This document shows positions 48,716-58,952 of a stretch of DNA of 64,000 nucleotides, in pieces. Location of the stretch: positions 9,667,669-9,731,668 of the forward strand of contig NC_087072.1 in NCBI RefSeq assembly GCF_026151205.1, given 5' to 3'. Position 1 is the first letter of the stretch, and each line of letters starts with the position of its first letter. The notes under the pieces were generated by a model. That model did no database searches, had not been told where the DNA came from, and saw only the letters and a program-made list of their open reading frames with translations. The position numbers were made by a program, and so were the translations under genes. This stretch comes from Bolinopsis microptera (taxonomy: Eukaryota; Ctenophora; Tentaculata; Lobata; Bolinopsidae).

Positions 48716-49210
48716 CCTTCTGGAAAAGGGAAAACGGCAGTTACGTTAACAAGAGTCAAAAATCCGGCGGGCATCAATTAAATTTCCCGTAAGTTTTCTA
48801 GGCGGAAACTTGTCTTCAGGAAAAGGAATCTTTTTGCCCCCAAGTTATCCACAGAAAAAGGGAAAGGTTCACGAATCATTAAAAATGTTTTACTTTTCGA
48901 GGGAATTGGATTTGTTGCACTACTGTTCTGGAAAAAGGAAACGTTGGTTATTTTTTTAAAAGAGAAGGGGGCACTAGGTTCTCGGGAGAAGGAAACCGTT
49001 GGTCTATGTTTTAAAGAGAACTAGTGGGGTACTACTTACTGTTCTGGAAAAGGAAAACCCCTTTGGGTCTCTGTTTTGAGAGAAGGGGACACATGTTTTT
49101 GGGAAAAGGGAACGGGATCACTTTTTTTAAAGGAACGGGTTTCCTACTGTTCTTAGGAGAAGAAAACCTTTGGTTACTTTTTGAAGGAATGGTAACATTG
49201 CCCCCAGAAA
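48716..49210. repeat. Degenerate minisatellite, ~55-62 bp unit
   Basis: Six to eight units start with GTTCTGGAAAAAGGAAAC or a variant, continue with a T-run and end in AGAGAAGGGGGCAC-like sequence. The clearest starts are at about 48,924, 48,978, 49,039, 49,092 and 49,146. The 81-residue frame across it is a by-product. Confidence 0.7.
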
Positions 49211-49699
49211 AAATGATGCTCTATTTTTTCAAAAAAAAGGGAAGTTGTACTTTAGAAAGATACGGGTAAAAGAAAAAAAGTCGACAATCAGTTTTTGTGA
49301 ATTTGGAAAACATTTTGGCTTTGGCCTTCAGCAAAAAATTATGGGGTTTTATCGGTTTTATCTAGAAAAAACCAAAATTTTATTTTTATCTAGATAAAAG
49401 ATTTCATACCGATAATGGATAGCCATTCTACCACAGCGCGTAAACCTTTGCTTAAATAACGCCATTATTCAAAGATTATTTAACCTCATTTCCGCGTTAA
49501 TTAAAAAAATCTAAAGCCTAAATCAAATTCTAAGTTTTATAGCCTATTCCTATCCTTTTCTAAACCCGTAAAAATCGGGGTTTCAACTCCTTTTCGAGCT
49601 GGTTTGGCTCACCGGGGGTTTTTTTTGAGGTCGATTTTCGGGTTTTTTCTTCTTGTCCCTTTGCCGGGGAAATTCGTCAGTTAAAATATAATATAGTAT

Positions 49700-50130
49700 G
49701 TCAGACTAAACTTGAAATTTTCTTTTTCCCGCTACATGAATGGTGGTAAAGGGACTAGACGAAACATCAGCGAAAAATGCAAGCGTGGTGAAGACAGTCC
49801 CTGTCCCCCCCAAAACCCCGGAACATGTTATGCCCTTGAGGGGATTTCATTTTGTCCAAATTTTGTTCGGCAGATAGCTGGTTTTTCGGAGGGAAGTGGA
49901 AAGGAGATAAAGGACATTGTCGGAAGTTTGTTATAGCTTGTTGGCGAGGGGTGTGTGTGTTTTTGTCATGCCCCCTGGGAAGACGCGCTCACCCCCACTG
50001 ATTTTAAAAAAATTTAAAAAAATGGTCTCGTTTTGTGTCTTCATCGAGGCTCCTATGCTAAGACTTTATCAGAACCCTCCGTGGCCTATTTTGTTGTTGC
50101 TCAGTTTCTGAAAGATGTCGTGTCGAGGTG
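49700..50130 (+). pseudogene. Frameshifted 5' part of FAM120-like gene (XPG-like region)
   Basis: Pieces in different frames resemble the N-terminal XPG/FEN-like domain of FAM120 proteins. LEIFF and NGGKGTRRNISEKCKRGEDS lie at 49,711-49,800; family members have a hydrophobic strand, then NG, then a basic helix there. VCVFVMPPG lies at ~49,950, followed by LKKF. The segment is in the homopolymer-rich region and the 3' exons next door are clean, so the breaks are probably reading errors. Exon borders cannot be set. The match is from memory of the family and moderate. Confidence 0.4.
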
Positions 50131-50149
50131 GATATTTCGGTCAGTGATT

Positions 50150-50192
50150 TCGGGGGGGGGGAGGGGGGTTGGGGGGGGGGGGGGGGGGGGGG
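50150..50192. repeat. Poly-G run marking the end of the rough segment
   Basis: About 35 G with interruptions by A and TT. Sequence quality changes here: 5' is homopolymer-rich, 3' carries long intact frames. Confidence 0.85.
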
Positions 50193-50210
50193 ATTCATAC
50201 CCTTGAAGGG

Positions 50211-52603
50211 CTCCCTCTTTTTAAAAACTCAAAATTGAAGAGAAAAACCCCTAGTTTTATATCCGACAGATTCTTACTGACAAAAGAATCTTGGGTTGAG
50301 AGAACACCACCTGCCCCTATTATCATGTCTCCTCGGTAATTCTCTCATTCCTCGGGAGATGCTACACGCATTCCACAGGAAACTTCAGTCAGGAATGCAG
50401 CTCTCGGGACTCAATCTAGTCCTTGACATCATGCCAAGAATCTGCATGTATGTTCGCCCCCAAACTACACAATATAACATGTTAGCCCGCACTGCTCTGG
50501 CGGACGAATCCAAAACAGACTTTCTCCAAGCCATTATCAGTAGGTATAATTTGTCTTGCGTCGATGAAGCTTGGAAACCAAATCAGCCATCAGATGATAG
50601 TCGAGTTACTTATAACATCAGCCAGGTTAGCATTTTCTAACCACATAATTTCATCTCACCATGTTATAATAATAATTTCATCTATAATACAAGCATTAAA
50701 ACTAATAAAATCTTATAATATTTTATCAAAATTGATACAATTTTCTCGAATTCTGTTTATGGTTTTATTAGTGTGTAAATTGCGATTCTATTTGCCAATA
50801 ATTAGAAAATTTGTTCACAATCGAAATGACAGACTTTCCCATTGAAATGATCGAAATCTATATAAAGTGTTGATAATGACGTTTTTTAATCCCTCATTTC
50901 AGATATATGAAGATGCAGTAACAAAACAGATCAGTTGTGACTCCATACCATTTGTGTGCGGTATTCTGACCAGTTATCTGTATGAACAAGGGGTTACCCT
51001 CGAACATGAGCCCCTCACTTCCTCCTTCAACTTGTACCGACCCCTCCGTAAAGCATGCTATAGCATCTTGCTCGGTAATGCTGCCTCTGTCTCAGAGAAA
51101 TGTACCGCCAGTAACCTAGCTGTAGAAGCTGTCACGTGTGAAGAGTTCACAATCAAAGAAAAGACAGTGAAGTTGGAGCGTTTACAGAGTAATAAGAGGG
51201 AGTCTCTGAGATGGGCCACGTTTGTGAAGTGTGCGCAGGTGACATTTAACACAACCCTGGCACAGCAGCTGCCTCCCCATTACCTGGGTCTGTGTTGTAT
51301 CCTCAACTACTGGTGGCATAGTCCTCTTATCCAGCTTGCGCAGTGGGAGCTTAACGCAGTTCTGGCACAGGCTGTTTCTCAGTACGCGGCTGATGTGACG
51401 TCACTAAAACGAGTACTGGTATCAGTTGTTAACACACGTGCTATCAACATAGCTCTCCAGCTAGCACGTGGGGCTGAGGCCCTGCTTCAGATTGCCTCTG
51501 TTACTTACCTACCTACAGAACCATTCTTACTGCACAACTATTTTGATGGGAAGCTCTTCAGTTTCTATTACTACCTTTCGGATAAGGGGGCTACCATTGA
51601 AAAGCTTTGTGACGAGATGCCGGACAGAGTTGAGATGTTTAGGTTTCTGATGATGGTGGTACAGTCGAAGAACTTGTCTATTGATGAAGAAGAGGAAGAG
51701 GAGGAGTCAGACGACGAGGGAGAGAAGAAGGAGGGTGAGAATGTCTCGATTGTTCCAGAGTATGAGACTATCTCGGACGATGAGGTAGAAATAGAACCTG
51801 TCACAGATGATGACGATCTCTTTAACGATGCTGTTACTGGTGGTTCTAAGGACATAACTGGTTTGAGTAAGTCTGGTGAGGATAAGACTGAGAATACATC
51901 TGAAGCTCAGCAAGAGACGTCTGATAATAGCACAGCAGAAACAAAGAACAGCTCCGAAATAAGAGTTAGGCTAGATCGAAAGGATTCAACAAATGGTGCT
52001 GTGGCTGAGATGATGAACCTACAAATGACCAGCCCTGTTACCAGAACGCGATTCCCAAGTTACCCTTCTGTTGCGGAGGAATACGAATCAACAGAAGAGC
52101 AAAAAGTACCGGAAGCTGAGCCAGTAAAACCTCCAAACAATTCTCAGTCAGTATCCAAACAGTTGTTTCCCGTCAATGGTAACGTACCTCCTAAGTTCCC
52201 ATTGCAACCTGGAAGAAGGCCAGCATTTCGCCCAAATAACGGTCACGAAGCTTGTGTTCAGCCTGAACCCGCCCCACCGGGCCTTGAAGATTACCCTCCC
52301 GACCCTCTGCTCAACATGATGGAGACAGTTGATCTTCCAGCCAAAGCTCCGGAGCAAGAATTCAAGCCCCGTATCCCCCTTCCCCCTCTCCCTGATCCAA
52401 TGCCTCTGTACTCAGACCCTTTGTATGGTAAAGCTGAAAATGGGTTTCCCTCCTCATATCCGATGAGGTACAAGAGGCACTCTGACAAGGAGAACTATGG
52501 TAGCAACCAGAGTGGAACCCTATATTCTGTGGTGGGACCTGATGGGGTCGTCTCATCAACCACACAAAACCCTGTGAAGAGACACAGAAGCGAGGAATCG
52601 TAG
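50211..52603 (+). CDS. FAM120-like protein (constitutive coactivator of PPAR-gamma-like), 3' two exons
   Basis: Exon ~50,211-50,625 reads RFLLTKESW...HLPLLSCLLGNSLIPREMLHAFH, matching the FAM120 stretch with LLGN and an acidic/His helix. Its donor is CAG|GTTAGC, the intron 277 bp and the acceptor TTTCAG. The second exon, 50,903-52,603 (stop TAG), has NLYRPLRKACYSILLG, SLRWATFVKC, LPPHYLGLCCILNYWW, ELNAVLAQAVSQ, VVNTRAINIALQLARG and a YFDGKLFSF signature, all in FAM120 order. FAM120A/B are cytoplasmic RNA-binding or nuclear coactivator proteins that have lost XPG nuclease activity (family knowledge). After the conserved core comes a strongly acidic tract (EEEEEEESDDEGEKKEG), then a Pro-rich disordered tail with a KENYGSN degron-like word. 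The N-terminus is damaged upstream. The paralogue is undetermined. Confidence 0.82.
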
Positions 52604-53547
52604 ATGTTATTGGTCGATATTTGACTATTATAATAGACAATAGTGTGTCAAGTGAGGAATCAAGATAGGACAAATTATGCTACTATGCAAGTTATTACGT
52701 GACCTTCAATTATGCCAACTTGAGGCTTGAGTCATTAATGTTATTTAAGTATGCTAGATCATATGACTGTTTAGCTGCCTATATGTCAAGATGAAATGTT
52801 TTTACTCTATAATCAGATAATACAATTGTTATTTATTACTTTAGGCTTTTCAAGTACTTTGTCAGGAGGACGTGAATTATTAATTAGTGTATCTGCTTAA
52901 ATCCTGATGTCTTTGCATCTACAGTAACTGTTTTCTCAAAGTAATAATTTGTTGTTAGTGTTACAAATAAGTAGAACTCTGCATTGCTAGATCTTAGTAA
53001 TTAGAGTTGTTTAATTGTTTGTGTGCAATTGTTTATGTTGTTCGGGCTGATTGTCACGAGGATGTATGATCGTGTTTTTGTCAAATTTTTAAATGTTATA
53101 TTACATCAAGATAATTCATCCTGCAAACATTTCTAATGAATGAACACAAATCATGAATCAGAGACATTTATTTTTAGACAAAAATGTTCACAAACGTCGA
53201 TTTTTCTCAGTTTTTTTAATTAGAAAACTGTGACCCTTTATTTTTACTAATTGTTAAGTCATTATAATACCATTAAGTTATTGAAACAATTTGTTTCATT
53301 TGACTGCCTAAACTATTAATTGTAATTTCACATAAATCTTTCAATTACTACAAAAATATCAGTAAATTAAATTAAATCTATCAAAAATAAAGAGCGTCAA
53401 CTAACTAAATTTCCTTATATTCGATATGAAACTAAATGACAAATGACAATTAGTGTCTCGAGATCTTAAATTCATATTTCTAATAGAAATACAGCTGACA
53501 TTTAAATACTGACACTAGTTTCCTAGATCTTTTTCTAAGTGTTCAAG
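52604..53547 (+). other. FAM120 3' untranslated region and short intergenic gap
   Basis: AT-rich, no ORF. AATAAA at 53,386-53,391 is the likely polyadenylation signal, only ~155 bp before the next gene start on the same strand. TTTCCTAG at ~53,519-53,526 is acceptor-like. Confidence 0.55.
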
Positions 53548-56500
53548 ATGCCAAAACGAAAAACACTGTCACGAAGCTCCGACTCGGATGAGGAGATTAT
53601 AGAAAAAACAGCAGTCAAACGAACCAGAAAAGCCCGGATTGTACCAAAGGCAAAAGTAGATGATGCAGAACTGAAACAGCCAGCTAGTGACATACCTTCT
53701 GATAGTGCAGCTACAAGCATGAAATCTAAATTAGAGAGGATGCTTGAAGTAAAGGAAAACAAAAGTGATACCACTAAAAAGGCTAAGACCAAGAAGTCTG
53801 GATATTCTTCACTTTATCTGAAATCCCTGAAAGAATGTAAACGACCCGGCGATCCTGCTCCTAAGAAGACAACGGCTAAAAAACCACCGAAAGTTGCTGT
53901 AGACTTGCTCACACAAAAAGTTACCGAATTCACAGAGTTAGCCGACCAAAGTCCTGACGTTATTAAGTTCATATCAGAAAACAGTCTGACAATTGGGGCT
54001 CACATTTCAGTGGCTAAGGGAGTTTATAATGGGCTTATCAACGCATTTAAGATAAAAGCTACTTCAATGGCTTTCTTTATCACGCAGCCTCGCAGGTGGA
54101 CCACTGAAAAAGGTTTGATTTTAATTTAATAAAAGTATCGTTATATACCATTGTGATACTTTCTAAAGAGTTCGGTAGGGATCACAGCTATGATCCGTGT
54201 CAAGCTCAAACTTCATGTTCACATATATTACGTAAGCCACATTTAGAATTTAGACTACCCCTCCGCTAAAGCCACTTTACACATATTATAGCTATTGTAT
54301 TTACTGTAGCAATAACTCGGCTGGCTTACGTAACATGTGAACGATCCCTACTGCTACTGGTAACAGCTTAAATCATAATCACCCTGAAATCTTAAATATA
54401 ATCTGGAAGTTGTAACGCCCCTAATTGTAACGCCCCTAATGTTCAGCTCTGTCAGATGAAGAAGTTTCAATATTTAACGAAGGTGTAAAGATTTTGGGAT
54501 ACAAGCGGGAGAACATAGTACCACATGGTAACTATCTCGTTAATTTGGGGTCTCCAGATCAGACTATATACGATAAAAGTTACGCTTGCTTTGAAACTGA
54601 GCTTAAGATTTGTGAGCAGTTACAGCTGTGTTGGGTAAGTTGTCTGGCAGGTCTAATAGTTGAAACATTCCAAAGATATTACTTAATTAATTCCTTTATA
54701 TTATATATGACAAAGTCGCCATGTTACTCTGTCCAAGTTAGGTTAAAGAAAAGCGTAACAAGATGGATTTGACCTGTGAGATCATTAGAAATATGATTCT
54801 TTTATCTTTTTTATTTATCTCTTTTTTAATTGATATTAATCTTAAGTGTTTTTTATTAATCTGTTAAGTGGTTTTTAATTAATCTGTTAAGTGTTTTTAT
54901 TCGATCATTGTTTGGAGCTATTATATTACCTTTTCGAGAACAGTAATATCGTTACAGTTGAACATACATCCTGGAAGTGCTGTGAAGGGTATGGATAAAG
55001 AGAAATGTTTACAACAGATAGCAGAGAGTATAAACAAGGCACACTCTGCTACCTCCAATGTAACTGTCCTTCTTGAAAATATGTGCAAACAGGTGGGTTA
55101 TCCAGACATTGATGCCACTTTTCAGCCGTTAGTGACAGGTATCTGTAAATCCTGTGACCATGGCCGCAGCGAAAGTCATTTATGGAAATGAGCTAATTGG
55201 AGAATTGGGTCAGGTTTTTAGAATGAGTTTTGGTCAGGTTCCGGTTATTGTAATGACTTGAATCGTGAAAGAGTATTCAGGTCTTGCCCTATTAGATAGG
55301 CTATTCTTGATTCATTTTTGGCCCCAAATCTTTTGCTATCACATCCGCATCCTACGCCCAGAGAAATTTTCGGAATAATTTTAAGGGAAACTAGAAAAAG
55401 GGTCTTCTTTTGAAAGATACTGGAACACGCGAAAATGCTTTGATTATTTCAAGTAAAGCACTTTTCGCGCTTTTGAAACGTGCGCGCGCGCGCGCCTAGT
55501 TTAACTTTCGAATTCTAGAAAACCGATTAAATTTTATACAGGCTGAGGATCTGAAATCAACATTTCAACCATTTAGCCGTTCATCCACCTGTTGCTTGAA
55601 TTATTATTAAATTATTGTGAAATTAATTTATCTGCTTAACTATGGATCGCTTCCCGAAAATCATATTTACTTGATCTTCAAAGTTCAAACACAATTAATG
55701 AAGTTATCAAATCCGCATACACCGTATACAGCATAATTTAAAATGACGATAACCTGAAAATGAATTAGCTCACCCACGGAGTATCGATCTGTAGATGGCA
55801 TGCAGAATGTTTGCAAGATAGTTAAGAGAGGCCTTACTATGGGGCCAATTATAAGTCCGTGTGGCCCGTGGTCGTGGGGGTATTTTAGTGTTCTTACGGT
55901 TGCCAGATAATATTGGCTCTTAGTAAAGTAAGATGCAAAATGTGATATAGTCTTTTGATTTTTAGGAAAACATAACATTATTTTGTATGATTGGACACCG
56001 GTGGCCTGGGTGGGGACTGGTGAGCATTGAGCCATATTTTCACGAAGTTGATCGAGCTTAGAAAGCTCATTGCAATGGTCACATTTATCTACGATTCATT
56101 AAAAACAGGCTCTGGAATGCTTATCATAAACAGACATTTAAGTTTCAGCTCATCTTCCCACCAGTATCAAAGTTTCAATTTTTTGTACGCACATTTGATT
56201 TCTCGGATTTTTCTCACGAAATTATTGCAAGTAATGGTGTTTTGCCTGCCAGGTAGATTACAGATTTGTCCGACTAGATAACAAAACACTTTAATTTGTA
56301 GAATGAGGGCCTTGCATTAGATCGGATATCAAAGTGTGCGTGGATAGCAGTGTAGGTAACCGAGCCTGATTAGCTGCACCTGTGTATATCAACCTGATTA
56401 TATTATCCCAGAATTGCCATTGTAACTGAGCCGATGGACTCTAGATTATGTTGCATTGTACTGTGTAACAAAGCGTACTCACGTCACTGTGACACAAGTA

Positions 56501-56715
56501 TACGTCCTCTGTCTTGTGCAGTAACAATTTATTTAATGAGACAGAAAACAATTTATCTTAATCATTAATGAAGATATTACGCGGATTTACGCTTAAATAT
56601 TTCAGGGAACAACTGTTGGAGGCGATCTGTCTGATCTAGGGAGTATAATCAGTCACGTGACTGACAAGACGAGAGTGGGAGTTTGTTTCGACACTTGTCA
56701 TGCTATGGCTGCTGG
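53548..56715 (+). CDS. APN1: Endonuclease IV / APN1-type AP endonuclease, first four exons
   Basis: Exons with matching phases are 53,548-54,112, 54,447-54,634, 54,958-55,092 and 56,606-56,715. The start is the ATG at 53,548. A basic, Ser-rich N-terminus (MPKRK, VKRTRKARI) looks nuclear. Then follow IGAHISVAKGVYNGL, FFITQPRRW, IVPHGNYLVNLGSP, LNIHPGSAV, TVLLENM and VGVCFDTCHAMAAG, the TIM-barrel motifs of endonuclease IV. Compared with E. coli Nfo, the zinc ligands His69, His109, Glu145, Asp179 and His182 are present. The C-terminal ligands (motifs HLND, DRHHSLG and LETIN in Nfo) are not found before 64,000. The enzyme would cut DNA at abasic sites. Either later exons lie outside the window or the gene is truncated. 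The family is absent from vertebrates and flies. Confidence 0.85.
54173..54353. mobile_element. Small MITE-like element in APN1 intron 1
   Basis: Ends GGTAGGGATC and GATCCCTAC(T/C) are inverted. TTCACATATATTACGTAAGCCA near the left end inversely matches TGGCTTACGTAACATGTGAACG at the right. The length is ~180 bp, with no clear target duplication. The inner motif TTACGTAA...GTGAACGA is shared with 60,872-61,358. Confidence 0.65.
55481..55496. repeat. (CG)n microsatellite
   Basis: A short alternating CG run in APN1 intron 3, unusual in AT-rich DNA and a possible Z-DNA former. The rest of this 1.5 kb intron shows nothing. Confidence 0.85.
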
Positions 56716-57037
56716 GTGAGTCTCACAATAGATCGTGATATTAGCTGTACATAACTTTATGTATTGGGGACACATTTTTGATATACCATCTGCAGTTTAA
56801 AAGCCTTTAAGAAGATAAATATATCTGCGTCAAAATTTTTAACGCAACATCAAATTTGGTTAAATACTTAGGACGTTTAACATCCAGTGTGGATACTATG
56901 GAGATATTATCCACAGTATCGATAGTTCACTCTAAAGTAGGAGTAAACTTAACTATCAGCCATCAGAACGTTGCCGCTTGAGGTTGCTGCTTGTCTCTGG
57001 CCGCCATTTAATGTACCATAACACACAAAATACATAC

Positions 57038-57182
57038 CTGGCTCACAAAACGGAAGTTCACTCTCATCATCGCAGATCAGGACCTCCTCCCCCTGAACTT
57101 TGTACCCTGGGGCACAGGATAGAGTGATAGGTTGTCCTCGTGCTAATGACAGGGTCTCATCACTCAATCTCATCATCTTCAT
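57038..57182 (-). CDS. Sushi (CCP)-like exon on the minus strand
   Basis: Minus-strand frame LARGQPITLSCAPGYKVQGEEVLICDDESELPFCEP ends in a clean donor CCAG|GTATGT at 57,038. Spacing of the last three cysteines, GY before the middle and PFCEP at the end fit a complement-control-protein (sushi) module. The first cysteine would lie on a preceding exon, and the usual Trp is missing. Such modules occur in secreted or cell-surface adhesion and complement-like proteins. No neighbouring exon of this gene was recognised, so parent protein and start are unknown. Confidence 0.4.
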
Positions 57183-57524
57183 CGAGAAATTTTTACACTC
57201 TGTTGATAATGCAGGGGGCTATACTAGAAGTTTCTTGGGAATAACGATAACTTTTGATGAAATGAAAAAAAAATTGGGATTTGCTACTTTTTAAAAACAT
57301 ACCCTTTTCAACTACTCGGTATTTAACTGACAACCGACTTGCACGGGACCTCCAATTCTTTCAAGACTGAACAATGAACATCAACCTGCTGATCTTTCCA
57401 CCTGACACAGCAGACTCGGTACAGTTCGAGAAATAGCCAAACGTTTTATCGACTATCTTTATTCATCCTTAGTCGCCCAAAAAACGCATATAGAATCTTG
57501 ATGGTAGTCACGTAGACATGAAAA

Positions 57525-57652
57525 CGTTAACGGGTGATACTCTTAAAATATTTATTCCAAATATTGGGTATATTGAGTTGTATTTCTACCCTACCAAGAC
57601 TGTTGACGAGTCCAACTCAGCGCTTGTCTTGGTAGGTTATTAACCTACAACG
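57525..57652. repeat. Dispersed repeat, copy 2
   Basis: Related to 32,936-33,033. This copy also carries an inverted pair CTACCAAGAC / GTCTTGGTAG around the shared GACGAGTCCAACTC core. Confidence 0.8.
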
Positions 57653-58079
57653 GGTGTATCTATTTGTCGACGTATCTATTTGTCTAAAACTAAAAGCACA
57701 ATTATCACTTGCAACACGGTAACTGGCCGGTAAATAGCCAGTCTTGATTGCACAACCCAGAGCAAGCTGTTTCTAGTGACCGGTTAGTGACCACTTTTGA
57801 GTAAATCGGGGTTTGCGGTTAATTGGGGTTTTACTGTATAAGGAATACTACAGATTAGTATAGAAAAGGTCAGCTAGTTCAGAAATAATAATTAGTTACA
57901 AATAATAATTCAGTAAAAATTATCGTTCCAAATAGTTAAAAAAAACATGAATCTAAAATGTTTAGTTATGTCCTCTCGGTACAACGTCGTATTTGTAAAT
58001 AGAATATTCTGATTCGCAATGGATGTTTATTGACATTCCTTTTGCACTTAGCCTCGGTAGCTTAGAAAATAGAAAGCGT

Positions 58080-58952
58080 CTAAAAGCTAGTAATAGTCAG
58101 TAGGTAGATGTAGAAGTTCGACATGACACTCAACATGAGGATTGACCAGGCGCACCTGTAGAACTGAAGATGGAAGGTCCCTGGTGGTTCTTCCGTGACG
58201 TGAGGACCCGCAATCAGGTACAGAGTAAAGGGTAATATTGATACGCAATAGATAACAGCTGTGAGGATAACTGTTATCGTACCCTGCCATCTGAGACTAC
58301 TTCTCCCTCTCTTCGCTACCTTTCTAGCTTCAACCAGCAACATCAGGGTCGTTACAACAACCGCAATGTTTGGAAGGAGGGAAGTAAAGATACTGAGCAC
58401 AGGTCGCAACCACTTCCAGATATCAGCTGTGAAGTGATAGTCACACTTGTAAGCTTTGTAGCCGAAGTAGATGTCATCACTGTCCACCAGGAGCAAGGAC
58501 ATGTCCACAGTAGCAGCACATACCCAGCACGCAGCACTGATAAGATGGGACCTTCTGGAGGACCAGGCTCCTCCCCGGAGCGGGTACTTCAGTAACATCA
58601 TCTTGCTGGTTGTGATAGCGGAGATGAGCAGGAAACTAGCCGGTAAGGTAAGGTAGATCGTATAGGTGGACAGGTAACAGACAAACTGTCCTAAGACGTG
58701 TCCGTCAGCTATCATGGAGATGGGACCGAATGTGGCAGCGAGGCAGGTCAGGATGTCGCACACTGCCATGTGTTGGATGATGGTGACGATGACTTTGTGG
58801 AGTTTGATGGCTTTGTACTTGAGGGTGGCAAGGAGGATGAGGGAGTCCCCGATAATGGAGGAGAGGACCACTAGGATGAAGTAGCTGGCCCAGGTGTAGC
58901 GCTCTGCTGTGTTCGTTATCCGGATTTCGGTGTAGTTGCGGTACTCTGCCAT
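58080..58952 (-). CDS. Orphan rhodopsin-like GPCR, single exon
   Basis: An intact 290-residue frame starts at the ATG at 58,952. Seven hydrophobic helices lie at about 22-45, 54-77, 91-120, 136-156, 181-208, 222-248 and 265-287. An N-terminal NYT glycosylation site and the conserved Cys pair (Cys92 before helix 3, Cys170 in loop 2) support class A. Several signature motifs are altered: helix 1 has GD in place of GN, helix 3 ends TTSKMM in place of DRY, helix 6 has CVSILPF for CWxP, and helix 7 has SNFYIY for NPxxY. The protein stops seven residues later, without a cytoplasmic tail. It could be an unusual chemoreceptor-like orphan; ligand and G protein cannot be inferred. No close match to the receptor at 7,989-8,863 was seen. 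Confidence 0.85.
   Translation of the reverse strand: MAEYRNYTEIRITNTAERYTWASYFILVVLSSIIGDSLILLATLKYKAIKLHKVIVTIIQHMAVCDILTCLAATFGPISMIADGHVLGQFVCYLSTYTIYLTLPASFLLISAITTSKMMLLKYPLRGGAWSSRRSHLISAACWVCAATVDMSLLLVDSDDIYFGYKAYKCDYHFTADIWKWLRPVLSIFTSLLPNIAVVVTTLMLLVEARKVAKRGRSSLRWQGTITVILTAVIYCVSILPFTLYLIAGPHVTEEPPGTFHLQFYRCAWSILMLSVMSNFYIYLLTITSF

Noticed and set aside
49024-49269. 81-residue frame
   Set aside because: It lies entirely within the degenerate minisatellite.
57720-57840. Possible pogo/Tigger-like end (TACAGTAAAACCCC on the minus strand)
   Set aside because: Only one end was seen, with no matching inverted partner or TA duplication in the window.
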